Shown in pieces: positions 1-8,612 of a stretch of 64,000 nt of DNA. Made by a program: the position numbers and the translations under genes. The first letter of the stretch is position 1. Each line of letters starts with the position of its first letter. The DNA is from Flavobacterium sp. MK4S-17 (GTDB lineage Bacteria; Bacteroidota; Bacteroidia; Flavobacteriales; Flavobacteriaceae). Location: NCBI RefSeq assembly GCF_009848495.1, contig NZ_WWEP01000034.1, forward strand, positions 62,001 to 126,000. Direction: 5' to 3'. Below the pieces are notes generated by a model. The model saw only the letters and a list, made by a program, of their open reading frames with translations, searched no databases and was not told the origin of the DNA.

Positions 1-1381
1 TGTAAACAGGTATTCCCTGTCCTTCAAACATTTCGGGCTTAAGCTCATTTTCAAAAGGATAATTATCGCCTGTACCCTCATTTATGTGTGCAGAAGGAAT
101 CATAATATCCCCCTTATTGCCTTCAAGTATACCGGCTTTACCCATAATAGAAACCGATTCTACATTAACAAATGTTTTTGTACCGCTTTCCTTGTAAGGC
201 TTCAAGAGCTCATCAATTGTTTCATAAGCCTGCTCCCCAAAAGCATAGTCCATTACAATAATAACAGGTTTGTTATCATCCTTAAGGTTTGCTGTAGGAA
301 AGGCACTTTTTGCAAAATCAATTTTTGCCGAATCAAAAATCTGCACATCAATATTGGTACCTGATGTATCAGGCATGGCAATCATGCCGTTTTTAAGTGC
401 ATATTCCTCAACCTTGTTGCGTATTTCGTTATTACCTGACTTGCTTAGGTCTTCATAAATAATAAAATCTGCTTTATCTTTATATTTTGCTTTATGCACA
501 TAGGGTGCATATATCGAGTTCATTACACTGTGCATATTGGCACTTATAATGTGTATTGGCCTTTGCAGTAAGCCGTTTTGTTTTAAAACAGCCTTTATAT
601 TATCAGCCCAAATTTCACCGTGAATATGGTGCCCGAGCCTCTCCCTTAATATAGGGCTAAAGGTAATGGCTCTTTTTGGCCCACCAAGTGCTTCTTCAAT
701 GGCCAGTTTGCCCAGCCAGTAAATTACATGCAGGAACCTGTCCGGCGCTTCCTGTGTGGCAAAAGCATCATAAATATCGGTTACCTCGGCAAATGTGCGC
801 CCTAAGATATTAGATACGTGCGAAATTGCCTTTTCCCTCTCAACAAGGTTCAGCTTTTTGCCTTGCAGTATAACCTGCTCAAGCTTTATCCAGTCGCGGG
901 TAAGTTCACCGCTGTCATCCACCAGCACCCTGTTTTTAATTTTATGCGATTCAATAAAAATAAAGGTAAGGTGGGTAAGTATATCATAAATATCCGAGCG
1001 GCCACGGGTAATTTCAACATTCATCTGCTCCTCATCAATACGGTAGCAGTTACGCCTTCTTTTAGGTGGTATTATAGCCTTAAAATGCGATTTTGAATAT
1101 CCCTCGTCTGACGTAAGGTTTATAAAACGGCACTCTTCAATACCGATGGGCAAACGTTCAATAACATATAAAAGCCCGTTAAGTTCGGCTTTTTCTTCGG
1201 CTATAGAGCCGTATATTTCCGGGCGTAGTGACAGTAGTGCCTCCCTTAGCGTTTCTCCCGAAACACCCATTGGCTTGTAAAAGCCCCTGTTAAACAGGTG
1301 CCTCATTGTTATGTATAAACGCTCAATGGCAGCAGACGATTCCTGTGCCCTTGTGCGTGTTATATTTTTAATTCTCTGCAT
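1..1381 (-). CDS. DUF6909-like conserved hypothetical protein (3' part beyond left edge)
   Basis: The reverse strand is open from an ATG at 1381 to the window edge, giving 460 codons with no stop, so the C-terminus is missing. The protein starts MQRIKNITRTRAQ. The N-terminal two thirds is mixed alpha/beta with no motif I can name. The last visible stretch reads SVSIMGKAGILEGNKGDIMI followed by PSAHINEGTGDN, which resembles the base- and phosphate-binding segment of nucleoside phosphorylases. I infer, weakly, a nucleoside phosphorylase-like C-terminal domain. I recall a family of this kind in Bacteroidota as DUF6909, with no known function. It is codirectional with the GH3 gene 68 nt upstream and could be cotranscribed with it. 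The plus-strand frames here are shadows. Confidence 0.6.
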   Translation of the reverse strand, partial: MQRIKNITRTRAQESSAAIERLYITMRHLFNRGFYKPMGVSGETLREALLSLRPEIYGSIAEEKAELNGLLYVIERLPIGIEECRFINLTSDEGYSKSHFKAIIPPKRRRNCYRIDEEQMNVEITRGRSDIYDILTHLTFIFIESHKIKNRVLVDDSGELTRDWIKLEQVILQGKKLNLVEREKAISHVSNILGRTFAEVTDIYDAFATQEAPDRFLHVIYWLGKLAIEEALGGPKRAITFSPILRERLGHHIHGEIWADNIKAVLKQNGLLQRPIHIISANMHSVMNSIYAPYVHKAKYKDKADFIIYEDLSKSGNNEIRNKVEEYALKNGMIAMPDTSGTNIDVQIFDSAKIDFAKSAFPTANLKDDNKPVIIVMDYAFGEQAYETIDELLKPYKESGTKTFVNVESVSIMGKAGILEGNKGDIMIPSAHINEGTGDNYPFENELKPEMFEGQGIPVY

Positions 1382-1449
1382 TTTTCTTCTTTTCTTTTAC
1401 TCCCCGCAAATGTAGGATTTATTTTTTTAGTTAAATATAGTTAAGTCTT

Positions 1450-2973
1450 TTACGATTTTATCAGGTTTTCCTTTTCAAGTATTTCCGCTATCTTCCTGTC
1501 ATTGCTAAGGCGTGGCAGTTTGTTTTGCCCGCCCAGTTTACCGATTGATTTCATATATCCCGCAAAGCCATTTTTTACCACAGGGGTTAACACAGCGGTG
1601 CGCAGAATGTTACCTGCAATTAGGTCGTCATAATATACATTCTGGGTACGCATGGCTTTATCCAGCCTTAATGCAAAATCAGTAATGTTTTCCGGTGCTT
1701 TGTCAAACTCTATAAACCACTCATGGTAAGGCAGCCCATTGGCCGGGTTAATCTGTGGTGCTACCGTAAATTCATTCACTACTACCCCTGTACCTTCCAC
1801 TGCTTCCTTTAGTGCAAGTTCCACTTCCTTGCCAATTACATGCTCGCCAAATGCCGATATATAATGCTTTATCCTGCCCGAAACTATAACCCTGTATGGG
1901 CTTAACGATGTAAACTGTACCGTATCGCCTATATTGTAGGCCCACAGCCCTGCATTTGTAGAAATAATAAGTGCATAATTTACGCCCAGTTCCACTTCGC
2001 CAATAGTGTACCTTTTGGGGTTTTCAGCAAAAAATTCATCTGCTTTTATAAATTCATAGAATATGCCTGCATCCAGCAGCAACAGCATCCCCTTTTCCTT
2101 TTGCGAATCCTGGTAGGCAAAAAAGCCTTCTGAAGCAGGAAAAAGCTCAATACTGTCAACTTTGCGCCCAATCAGGCTTTCAAATTTAGCCCTATATGGC
2201 TCATAATTTACTCCGCCATAAATAAACAGGCTGAAATTTTTAAAGATGTCGCCAATTAGCTTTCCTTCTTTTTGCTGTAATTTCTCAAAATACATCTGTA
2301 CCCATGAGGGTATGCCTGAAATTACAGTCATATCTTCCTTATAGGTTTCCTCAACTATAGCATCAACTTTGGTTTCCCAATCATCAATAGTATTAGTTTC
2401 CCAGCTTGGCATGCGGTTGCGCTGCAGGTAACCCGGAACATAATGCGCCACTATACCTGACAAACGCCCGAATTTCACCCCGTTTTTCTCGTCAAGCTCA
2501 GGGCTGCCCTGCAGGAATATCATTTTGCCGTCAACAAATCCGGCATTTCCTGTTTCGTGTATATAGCTTAATATGGCATTTCGTGCCGCCTTTATGTGGT
2601 AGGGCATTGAGTCCTGCGTAAGCGGTATATATTTAGCCCCGGAAGTAGTGCCTGATGTTTTTGCAAAATACAACGGCTTGCCGGGCCATAAAATATCCTC
2701 CTGCCCCTTAACTACCTTTTCAATATAGGGACGGAGTTCTTCGTAATCCCTTACGGGTACTTTCTCTGCAAAATCAGCAAAGGTTTTAATCCCATCAAAA
2801 CCGTGGTCTTTCCCAAAGGCGGTGGCAGAAGCCCTCTCTACAAGTGAGCGGAAAACCTTTTGTTGGGTTTCTACAGGGTTTTTAGCCCACTTTTGGGTTT
2901 TGTTATAAATTATTGCGGCAAATAATTTTGCTACTAATGCTTTTAATGACATTAAACGTTTATTATTTTTCAA
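1450..2973 (-). CDS. GH3 family acyl-adenylate/acyl-amido synthetase-like protein
   Basis: This 507-residue protein belongs to the GH3 superfamily, named from plant auxin-responsive acyl-acid amido synthetases of the adenylating ANL class. The ATP-binding loop is visible near residues 105-117 (KTSGTTSGAKYIP), and later segments (ELFPASEGFFAY, GLWAYNIGDTVQF, SGRIKHYISAFGEH) match the family's conserved core. Length is normal for bacterial members. The substrate in bacteria is unknown; activation of a carboxylic acid with ATP is inferred from the fold. It is the last gene of an overlapping group: its ATG lies within the 3' end of the SdpI gene (11 bp shared), so translational coupling is likely. 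Confidence 0.88.
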   Translation of the reverse strand: MKNNKRLMSLKALVAKLFAAIIYNKTQKWAKNPVETQQKVFRSLVERASATAFGKDHGFDGIKTFADFAEKVPVRDYEELRPYIEKVVKGQEDILWPGKPLYFAKTSGTTSGAKYIPLTQDSMPYHIKAARNAILSYIHETGNAGFVDGKMIFLQGSPELDEKNGVKFGRLSGIVAHYVPGYLQRNRMPSWETNTIDDWETKVDAIVEETYKEDMTVISGIPSWVQMYFEKLQQKEGKLIGDIFKNFSLFIYGGVNYEPYRAKFESLIGRKVDSIELFPASEGFFAYQDSQKEKGMLLLLDAGIFYEFIKADEFFAENPKRYTIGEVELGVNYALIISTNAGLWAYNIGDTVQFTSLSPYRVIVSGRIKHYISAFGEHVIGKEVELALKEAVEGTGVVVNEFTVAPQINPANGLPYHEWFIEFDKAPENITDFALRLDKAMRTQNVYYDDLIAGNILRTAVLTPVVKNGFAGYMKSIGKLGGQNKLPRLSNDRKIAEILEKENLIKS

Positions 2974-3310
2974 ATTTATTTTTTAGTGCTCTTTCTGTAG
3001 ATACGATCAGGTAAATACAGGAAATTACCAGTAGTGCAAGGCCTGTAGCCACCATAAAAGCATAGCTTGTATCAAGCATTGTAAGTATTGCGCCAATAAT
3101 GCTAAGGGCTATTCCCGCCCAACACATTTTACGTGTTGAATACTGCTGCGCAAAATCCCATCTTTCCTGGGAGCTTTTTGATGCTTTAGTCCTGTATCCG
3201 TATAAATCGTTTATTTTTTTTGGCGGCCACCTGTATTGTATAAAAGATGCTGCCAATAATAGCAATCCGGATAACAGCGGCAGGTTAACAAGATATTCCA
3301 TGCTATTCAA
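2963..3310 (-). CDS. SdpI family membrane protein
   Basis: A small 115-residue integral membrane protein. Three hydrophobic segments are visible (about residues 8-23, 62-77 and 85-106). The motif between helices 1 and 2, NDLYGYRTKASKSSQERWDF, is the conserved SdpI/YhfL-type signature (YGYRT...S...W..A). In Bacillus SdpI is the immunity protein against the SdpC toxin; single SdpI-domain proteins in Bacteroidota have no tested role, and no SdpC-like toxin lies nearby. It overlaps the M23 peptidase upstream by 8 bp and the GH3 gene downstream by 11 bp, so the three are probably one transcript. Confidence 0.8.
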   Translation of the reverse strand: MNSMEYLVNLPLLSGLLLLAASFIQYRWPPKKINDLYGYRTKASKSSQERWDFAQQYSTRKMCWAGIALSIIGAILTMLDTSYAFMVATGLALLVISCIYLIVSTERALKNKFEK

Positions 3311-4172
3311 AATCTATGTATTGCGTTGGGTTTATAGGATAACCGTCTTTCCAAAGCTCAAAGTGCAGGTGTATGCCGGTGCTTTGCGTTCCTGTGGTTC
3401 CGGCCATGGCTATAACCTCCCCCGATTTTACAACATCTCCCTGTGACTTGGTTAAGGATGCAGCATGTTTATAAACCGATATAATACCATCGCTGTGGCG
3501 CACTATAATAACATTCCCGTTTGTTGGTGTCCAGTCGGCAAATAAAACTGTACCGGCTGCTATGGTTTTAATTGGCGTGTCCTTTGCCACGGCAACATCA
3601 ACCGCATAATGTTTTTCCCTGGGGTTATACTGCTCTGTAATATGGCCCTTTACCGGGGCAAAAAGCACAAGGCTTACTTTGGGCTGCGCTTTTTCCAAAA
3701 GGTTATATTTATCCTCAAGCGCAACCTCCTCCCTCAATTTTAAATCCGCTTCCGAAGGGCTCAAATCCACCGACGAAGCATCCTGTTGCTGCCCAGCATA
3801 AATACTGTCCCTGCTAAGCCTTGTGGTTTCCAGGTCGCCTGTAAGTACTTTTTTTATTGAGGCAAGGTACGCCTGGTTTGCTTCCAGTTCCCTCTGTAAA
3901 GAGTCAGACTTTATTGCGTTATCTGTAGCTTCCCTTTTTAACTTTGTGGAAGCATAGCCGGGTATATATTCCCGCAAGGGTGTAAATGCTATAATATAGG
4001 TAGTAAGGGCAATCATGACTATACTTACCGTGGTAAGGCCCACAAAAACATTCATAAGGTTAAGCCTGAGTGAAAAAATCTCATCAAAAGTATCTTCGTT
4101 CAATATAACAAGGCGGTTCTTGTTAAACAGCTTCTTTTTGATAACCTGCCTTTTAAGCCTTTTCTTTGACAT
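3303..4172 (-). CDS. M23 family membrane-anchored peptidoglycan peptidase
   Basis: This 289-residue protein is probably a cell-wall endopeptidase or an activator of one. A basic cytoplasmic N-terminus (MSKKRLKRQVIKKK) is followed by one transmembrane helix near residues 40-62, a periplasmic linker likely to form a short coiled coil, and a C-terminal M23/LytM domain. Zinc ligands of the LytM type are present: HYAVD near residues 188-192 and HLHFE near 268-272, so catalysis is plausible rather than lost as in EnvC/NlpD-type proteins. A TATATTTG element (minus strand, 4190-4197) lies upstream as a probable -7 box. It heads the M23-SdpI-GH3 overlapping group and is divergent from tatA. Confidence 0.9.
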   Translation of the reverse strand: MSKKRLKRQVIKKKLFNKNRLVILNEDTFDEIFSLRLNLMNVFVGLTTVSIVMIALTTYIIAFTPLREYIPGYASTKLKREATDNAIKSDSLQRELEANQAYLASIKKVLTGDLETTRLSRDSIYAGQQQDASSVDLSPSEADLKLREEVALEDKYNLLEKAQPKVSLVLFAPVKGHITEQYNPREKHYAVDVAVAKDTPIKTIAAGTVLFADWTPTNGNVIIVRHSDGIISVYKHAASLTKSQGDVVKSGEVIAMAGTTGTQSTGIHLHFELWKDGYPINPTQYIDFE

Positions 4173-4375
4173 TGTAAATGTTTAGTTGACAAATATACTA
4201 ATACTGCCATTATTATACTACCGTGTTACCTGTGCCCGACAGTTTAAATAGTATGCAATAATTTTTATTTAACGCAAACCATATACAAATAATTGCCGTA
4301 AATAATGCATGGTAATTTAATTTATAGTTACCTTTGCTTTCTGAAACTTATTTTACTAATTTAAATACAATCGTT

Positions 4376-4564
4376 ATGTTTCAAAAATTCGGTACCTTCG
4401 AAATAATTTTGATTGTTGTTGTTATTTTACTTCTTTTCGGAGGTAAAAAGATTCCTGAAATGATGAAAGGCCTTGGCTCCGGGATTAAGGAATTTAAAAA
4501 TGCCGCAAAGGATGACAACACCGCTACTTCAAAAAAGCAGACACAGGAAGATAATAAATTATAA
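4376..4564 (+). CDS. tatA: Sec-independent protein translocase subunit TatA
   Basis: This 62-residue protein is TatA, the pore-forming component of the twin-arginine translocase that exports folded proteins. It shows the family plan: a short periplasmic N-terminus, one hydrophobic helix ([12 protein letters not shown]), the FGGKKIPEM hinge, an amphipathic helix ([15 protein letters not shown]) and a short charged tail. I chose the internal ATG at 4376 because an upstream start at 4334 would fall inside a TACCTTTG -7 promoter element (4329-4336) and would add 14 non-conserved residues. tatC is not in the window. A strong terminator follows at once. Confidence 0.93.
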   Translation: MFQKFGTFEIILIVVVILLLFGGKKIPEMMKGLGSGIKEFKNAAKDDNTATSKKQTQEDNKL

Positions 4565-4578
4565 TAGTGTATTATGTA

Positions 4579-4605
4579 AAGCCTCTGTTATACAGAGGCT
4601 TTTTT
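4579..4605 (+). terminator. Rho-independent terminator of tatA
   Basis: A hairpin AGCCTCTG / CAGAGGCT with a short TTATA-type loop is followed by a run of T. It sits 15 nt after the tatA stop codon. Confidence 0.85.
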
Positions 4606-4654
4606 ATTACTAACCGATTATCATGCTGATATTACTAACCGATTATCATGCTGA
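4606..4654. repeat. Two tandem copies of a 25-bp unit at the 3' end of tex
   Basis: The 24-bp sequence beginning ATTACTAACCGATTATCATG occurs at 4606-4629 and again at 4631-4654, period 25. The second copy encodes the last residues of Tex (MIIG and the stop codon); the first is a non-coding duplicate directly after the stop. This looks like a recent slippage duplication with no obvious role. Confidence 0.9.
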
Positions 4655-6758
4655 GCCCTATCCTTTTACGGGCTTCGTCAACCTCAACCACCTTTACGGT
4701 AACATGCTGGTGCATTTTTACCACTTCGTTTACATCGCTTACAAAGCCTTCCTTTAACTGCGATATATGAACCAGCCCGCTTTCCTTAATGCCTATATCC
4801 ACAAAGCAGCCAAAATTGGTAATGTTATTTACTATGCCCGGCAAAACCATACCTGCCCTTAAATCGGACATTGACTTTACATTAGGGTCAAATTCAAAAA
4901 CCTTTGCCGACTTCCTTGGGTCAATACCCGGTTTTTCAAGTTCTTTCAGTATATCCTGCAGTGCAAGTCTGCCTACATCAGGAGTAACATAGTCATCAAT
5001 GTTTATCTTGGCTATGGCCTCTTTATTGGAAATAAGCCCTGCGGGTTTTAGCCCAAGGCTTTTTGCCATTTTTTCAATTACAGGATAGGCTTCCGGGTGC
5101 ACCGCGGTGTTATCCAAAGGGTTTACGGCATTGGGTATGCGTATAAAAGCAGCCGCCTGCTGGTAGGCCTTCTCCCCCAGTCTTGGTACATTTTTCAATT
5201 GCTTACGGTCTTCAAAAGGGCCGTTTTCACTGCGGTAGGAAATAATATTCTCTGCCAGCTTCTCCCCTATTCCTGATACATACCCCAGCAGGGATTTGCT
5301 TGCCGTATTAATATTTACACCAACAGAGTTTACGCAACGCATAACCACTGTGTCCAGTTCATCCTTTAGCATATTCTGGTCAACATCATGCTGGTACTGC
5401 CCTACCCCTATTGCCCTGGGTTCAATTTTTACCAGCTCAGCCAAAGGGTCGCTAAGCCTGCGACCTATTGATACCGTGCCACGCACCGTAACATCATAAT
5501 TAGCGAATTCCTCCCTGGCAATTTTTGATGCCGAATATACCGAAGCCCCTGCCTCGCTTACTACAAATACCTGTACCGGCTTATCAAAAGCTATCTTTTT
5601 TATAAAGGCTTCGGTTTCCCGGCTGGCAGTACCGTTGCCTATGGAAATAGCCTCTATTTTATAGGCATTTACCATAGAACGTATTTTTTTCATGGCTATA
5701 CCCTGCTCGTTTTGCGGCGGGTGCGGAAAAATGGTTTCATTATATAGCAGGTCGCCTTTTTCATCAAGGCAAACAATTTTACAGCCGGTTCGGTAACCGG
5801 GGTCAATAGCAAGTATTCGTTTTTCGCCCAGCGGAGGGGCAAGCAATAACTGCTGCAGGTTTGCTGCAAATACCTGTATGGCCACAGCATCAGCTTTGGC
5901 TTTGGCTTCCTGCAAAACCTCGTTGGAAAGGGCAGGGTAAAGCAGCCTTTTATAGCTGTCATCAATCGCTTTTTTAAGGTGTATTGCAGTTTCCCTGTTA
6001 TTTTTTATAACCGAATTTTCTATAAAATCAATCGCTTCATCTGCATCAATCTCAACTTTTATTTTAATTATGCCCTCGTTTTCGGCACGCAGCATGGCCA
6101 AAAGGCGGTGGGAAGGAGCCTTGGTTAAGTTTTCGCTCCAGTCCAGGTACTGCTCAAATTTTTTTGCCTTTTCCGGGTCTGCGGCTTTTACTGCTTTGGT
6201 AGTAATGGCCGCTTTGCGGCCAAAAATTTTCCGCAGCGTTTTACGGATGTATGCATTTTCATTTATCCATTCAGCTACTATATCGCGTGCGCCCTGCAAA
6301 GCCTCATCCTCATTGGCTACCTTATCATTCAGGTATTTGGATGCTATAAAATCAATATCATCGGCATTTTGAGCCATTATTATTTTCGCCAGTGGCTCCA
6401 GCCCGTTTTCGCGTGCGGTGTCGGCCTTTGTTTTCCTGCGTTTTTTAAAGGGCAGGTAAAGGTCTTCCAGTTCATTAAGGCTAAAGCTGCGGTTTATTTT
6501 TTCCTCCAGCTCAGGCGACAGCGCATTTTGTTCCTCTATGCTTTTTATAATGGCTTCCTTACGTTTTACAATAGCCTCATAAGCCTGTGCAAGTTTTGCA
6601 ATCTGCTCTATAACTACCTCATCCAGATTGCCGGTGCGGTCTTTACGGTAGCGCGCTATGAAAGGTATGGTACAATCTTCATTAAGAAGTTGAAGAGTAT
6701 TATCGATACTTTTAACTGACGCCGAAACCTGTTCGGCTATATATTGGGTTTGAGTCAT
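4635..6758 (-). CDS. tex: Tex, RNA-binding transcriptional accessory protein
   Basis: This 707-residue protein is a full-length Tex homologue, a nucleic-acid-binding protein related to eukaryotic Spt6. In order I see the Tex N-terminal helical region (SLNELEDLYLPFKKRRKTKA near residue 93), a YqgF/RNase H-like domain (LAIDPGYRTGCKIVCL near 317), helix-hairpin-helix repeats (VSGIGEKLAENIISYR, LKNVPRLGEKAY) and a C-terminal S1 RNA-binding domain (PGIVNNITNFGCFVDIGI). A TATCTTTG -7-like box lies at 6778-6785 on the minus strand. The gene appears monocistronic. Its 3' end is duplicated in tandem. Confidence 0.95.
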   Translation of the reverse strand: MTQTQYIAEQVSASVKSIDNTLQLLNEDCTIPFIARYRKDRTGNLDEVVIEQIAKLAQAYEAIVKRKEAIIKSIEEQNALSPELEEKINRSFSLNELEDLYLPFKKRRKTKADTARENGLEPLAKIIMAQNADDIDFIASKYLNDKVANEDEALQGARDIVAEWINENAYIRKTLRKIFGRKAAITTKAVKAADPEKAKKFEQYLDWSENLTKAPSHRLLAMLRAENEGIIKIKVEIDADEAIDFIENSVIKNNRETAIHLKKAIDDSYKRLLYPALSNEVLQEAKAKADAVAIQVFAANLQQLLLAPPLGEKRILAIDPGYRTGCKIVCLDEKGDLLYNETIFPHPPQNEQGIAMKKIRSMVNAYKIEAISIGNGTASRETEAFIKKIAFDKPVQVFVVSEAGASVYSASKIAREEFANYDVTVRGTVSIGRRLSDPLAELVKIEPRAIGVGQYQHDVDQNMLKDELDTVVMRCVNSVGVNINTASKSLLGYVSGIGEKLAENIISYRSENGPFEDRKQLKNVPRLGEKAYQQAAAFIRIPNAVNPLDNTAVHPEAYPVIEKMAKSLGLKPAGLISNKEAIAKINIDDYVTPDVGRLALQDILKELEKPGIDPRKSAKVFEFDPNVKSMSDLRAGMVLPGIVNNITNFGCFVDIGIKESGLVHISQLKEGFVSDVNEVVKMHQHVTVKVVEVDEARKRIGLSMIIG

Positions 6759-6844
6759 GCTTTGTAATTATAGTTTACAAAGATAATGGGATATTTTGGT
6801 ACGGATATTAGAAAAATATTTTCTTTGTAAGTAAATTAATAATC

Positions 6845-7351
6845 ATGACCAGGCAGAAAATACTTACTCAGCTCACACAATATCACGATGCAATAGATTA
6901 TTTTGACTACAGTCACGTTATTGAATGGGCGCTTAACCTTGTTGAGCAAGGCAATATTCATGACGATATACTAATGCTTGCCTCATTTTCTGAACCTATT
7001 AACAAGTTTGAAATTAAACCCTATATTAACAGGGCCTTAAAAGCAGTAGGGTTAAATGAAAAAACTAACATTGATAACGGCGAAACCATTTTGGGTTGGT
7101 TATATGTTAATGAAATTTTAGAAAACAGGTCTATTAGAAAAAATCTTTCATTTTTAGAAAGTTTATATCTTACAAGTGGTTACGAAGTTAAATTCAATGC
7201 TTTTTATAGCTTATCATATGCATGGATGGATTTTGACTACGGACAAAGTTATAGTTACGAATATCGCGAAGTAACTATAGATACTATTGAGGATTTTATA
7301 AAAAAAGAGGCTAAACTTTACATTGAAAACTATATTAATCCCATATTATAA
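6845..7351 (+). CDS. Hypothetical protein, orphan
   Basis: A 168-residue acidic soluble protein with no signal peptide or transmembrane segment. It is rich in aromatic residues in its C-terminal half (FNAFYSLSYAWMDFDYG, YSYEYREV). I do not recognise a family. Codon use is AT-richer than in the neighbouring tex gene, and it stands alone between tex (divergent) and an XRE regulator (convergent), with its own terminator. The size and composition resemble small immunity-type or SMI1-like cytosolic proteins, but no motif supports that. Confidence 0.65.
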   Translation: MTRQKILTQLTQYHDAIDYFDYSHVIEWALNLVEQGNIHDDILMLASFSEPINKFEIKPYINRALKAVGLNEKTNIDNGETILGWLYVNEILENRSIRKNLSFLESLYLTSGYEVKFNAFYSLSYAWMDFDYGQSYSYEYREVTIDTIEDFIKKEAKLYIENYINPIL

Positions 7352-7370
7352 AAACTGATGTGAAGCTAAA

Positions 7371-7398
7371 AATCCGCTCTTTCAAGCGGATTTTTTAT
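7371..7398. terminator. Bidirectional terminator between convergent genes
   Basis: The stem AATCCGCT / AGCGGATT (7371-7378 and 7385-7392) is followed by TTTTTT on the plus strand. On the minus strand it is followed by a weaker T-rich stretch, so it mainly serves the plus-strand orphan gene. Confidence 0.75.
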
Positions 7399-7964
7399 TA
7401 CTTCACAATCCTGAATAGTACAGGATAAAAGTTTTTAATGGTGCCTTTATTGATGCGTATGGCTGTAATTATAGGGTAAATAAAATTAAGGATGCTTATA
7501 CCCAACAGTCCCAACAGCATTTCATTAAACGGAATACTATAATGCATTATCTTGCCAAATACTGCCACAAGCAATATTCCGTAGGTTAGTATGGTATAAA
7601 TTATTTGGAAATTAATAATGTTGCGGCCCTGCTGCTGTACCAAAAGTATTTTATCCCTCTTATTAAGCCATAGTATTAGTGGTAATATAATGTTACCTAA
7701 CGGCACTACGCAAAAGCTTATAACTGAAAGATGCAGGAACATAAGGTAGCTTTTGTCTTCGGTTTTTCCATAATTAAGTATATCCTCTATATTTATACCT
7801 AATGCAGTACAAATACCATTTAACGAATTACCTCGTGGTTCGGTTTCATCCTTTTCTATGCGTTGCAGGGTACGCAGGTTTATGCCTGCGGTTTCAGCTA
7901 CTGCCTCCTGTGTAAGCCCTTTTTGTTTCCTGATTTCCATAATTTTTTTACCAATAGTCTCCAT
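7398..7964 (-). CDS. XRE-type HTH regulator fused to a DUF4870-like membrane domain
   Basis: This 188-residue protein has an XRE/Cro helix-turn-helix at residues 5-60 (IRKQKGLTQEAVAETAGINL). The C-terminal half holds about four hydrophobic segments and the element QQGRNIINFQIIYTI, which is characteristic of DUF4870-type membrane domains. It is therefore a membrane-tethered DNA-binding protein, probably a local regulator that senses a membrane or ligand state. No target operator is visible. The same architecture is common in Flavobacteriia. It ends against a terminator shared with the convergent orphan gene. Confidence 0.82.
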   Translation of the reverse strand: METIGKKIMEIRKQKGLTQEAVAETAGINLRTLQRIEKDETEPRGNSLNGICTALGINIEDILNYGKTEDKSYLMFLHLSVISFCVVPLGNIILPLILWLNKRDKILLVQQQGRNIINFQIIYTILTYGILLVAVFGKIMHYSIPFNEMLLGLLGISILNFIYPIITAIRINKGTIKNFYPVLFRIVK

Positions 7965-8148
7965 ACTTTTTTGTTTTAAGATTATAGGTACAAAATTACC
8001 CCTGCTGTACAGCTTATGATAGCGGTTTTGCTACGGCATTTTTACGGCATTTGTGCCTAAGTACTTTAAATAAAGGTATTTCAGGTAAAAAATTTAATCC
8101 TGCATAATTAATCGGAATCATTGGTAAAGTAAATCCTCAATAAAGATA

Positions 8149-8577
8149 TCAGCATGGTATCTTATCCACCCTGTTTTGGTGGCGGCCGCCTTCAAATTCG
8201 GTATTTAAAAAAATATCTACCATATCAACCGCCTGCTGTATAGCCGTAAAACGGGCGGGGATGCTTATAATATTAGCATTATTATGCTGGCGCGCCAGCG
8301 CCGAAATTTCTTTTGTCCAGCAAAGCGCTGCTCGCACTTTCTGGTGCTTGTTAACAGTAATGGCAACACCGTTGCCGCTTCCGCATATTACAATACCAAA
8401 ATCGGCGTTTCCGGTTTCAATATCCTTCGCCACAGGGTGAGCAAAATCAGGGTAGTCCACACTGTCAAAAGTGTCGGTTCCGTGATTGATAACCTCATGT
8501 CCTTTGTCCTCAAGGTATTTAACTATTGCTTTTTTATAATCCGGGCCTGCGTGGTCGTTGCCTATAGAAATTTTCAT
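8149..8577 (-). CDS. rpiB: Ribose-5-phosphate isomerase B
   Basis: This 142-residue protein interconverts ribose 5-phosphate and ribulose 5-phosphate in the pentose phosphate pathway. It starts MKISIGNDHAGPDYKK, the typical RpiB N-terminus, so I place the start at 8577 rather than at the ATG ten codons upstream. The conserved active-site segment CGSGNGVAI, with the catalytic Cys of RpiB/LacAB enzymes, and the SVDYPDFAHP segment are present. A TACCTTTG -7 element lies at 8605-8612 on the minus strand. Upstream of it begins the long AT-rich gap discussed as a possible origin. Confidence 0.94.
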   Translation of the reverse strand: MKISIGNDHAGPDYKKAIVKYLEDKGHEVINHGTDTFDSVDYPDFAHPVAKDIETGNADFGIVICGSGNGVAITVNKHQKVRAALCWTKEISALARQHNNANIISIPARFTAIQQAVDMVDIFLNTEFEGGRHQNRVDKIPC

Positions 8578-8612
8578 GATAGTAATGTTATGTTGTTGTG
8601 CCGGCAAAGGTA

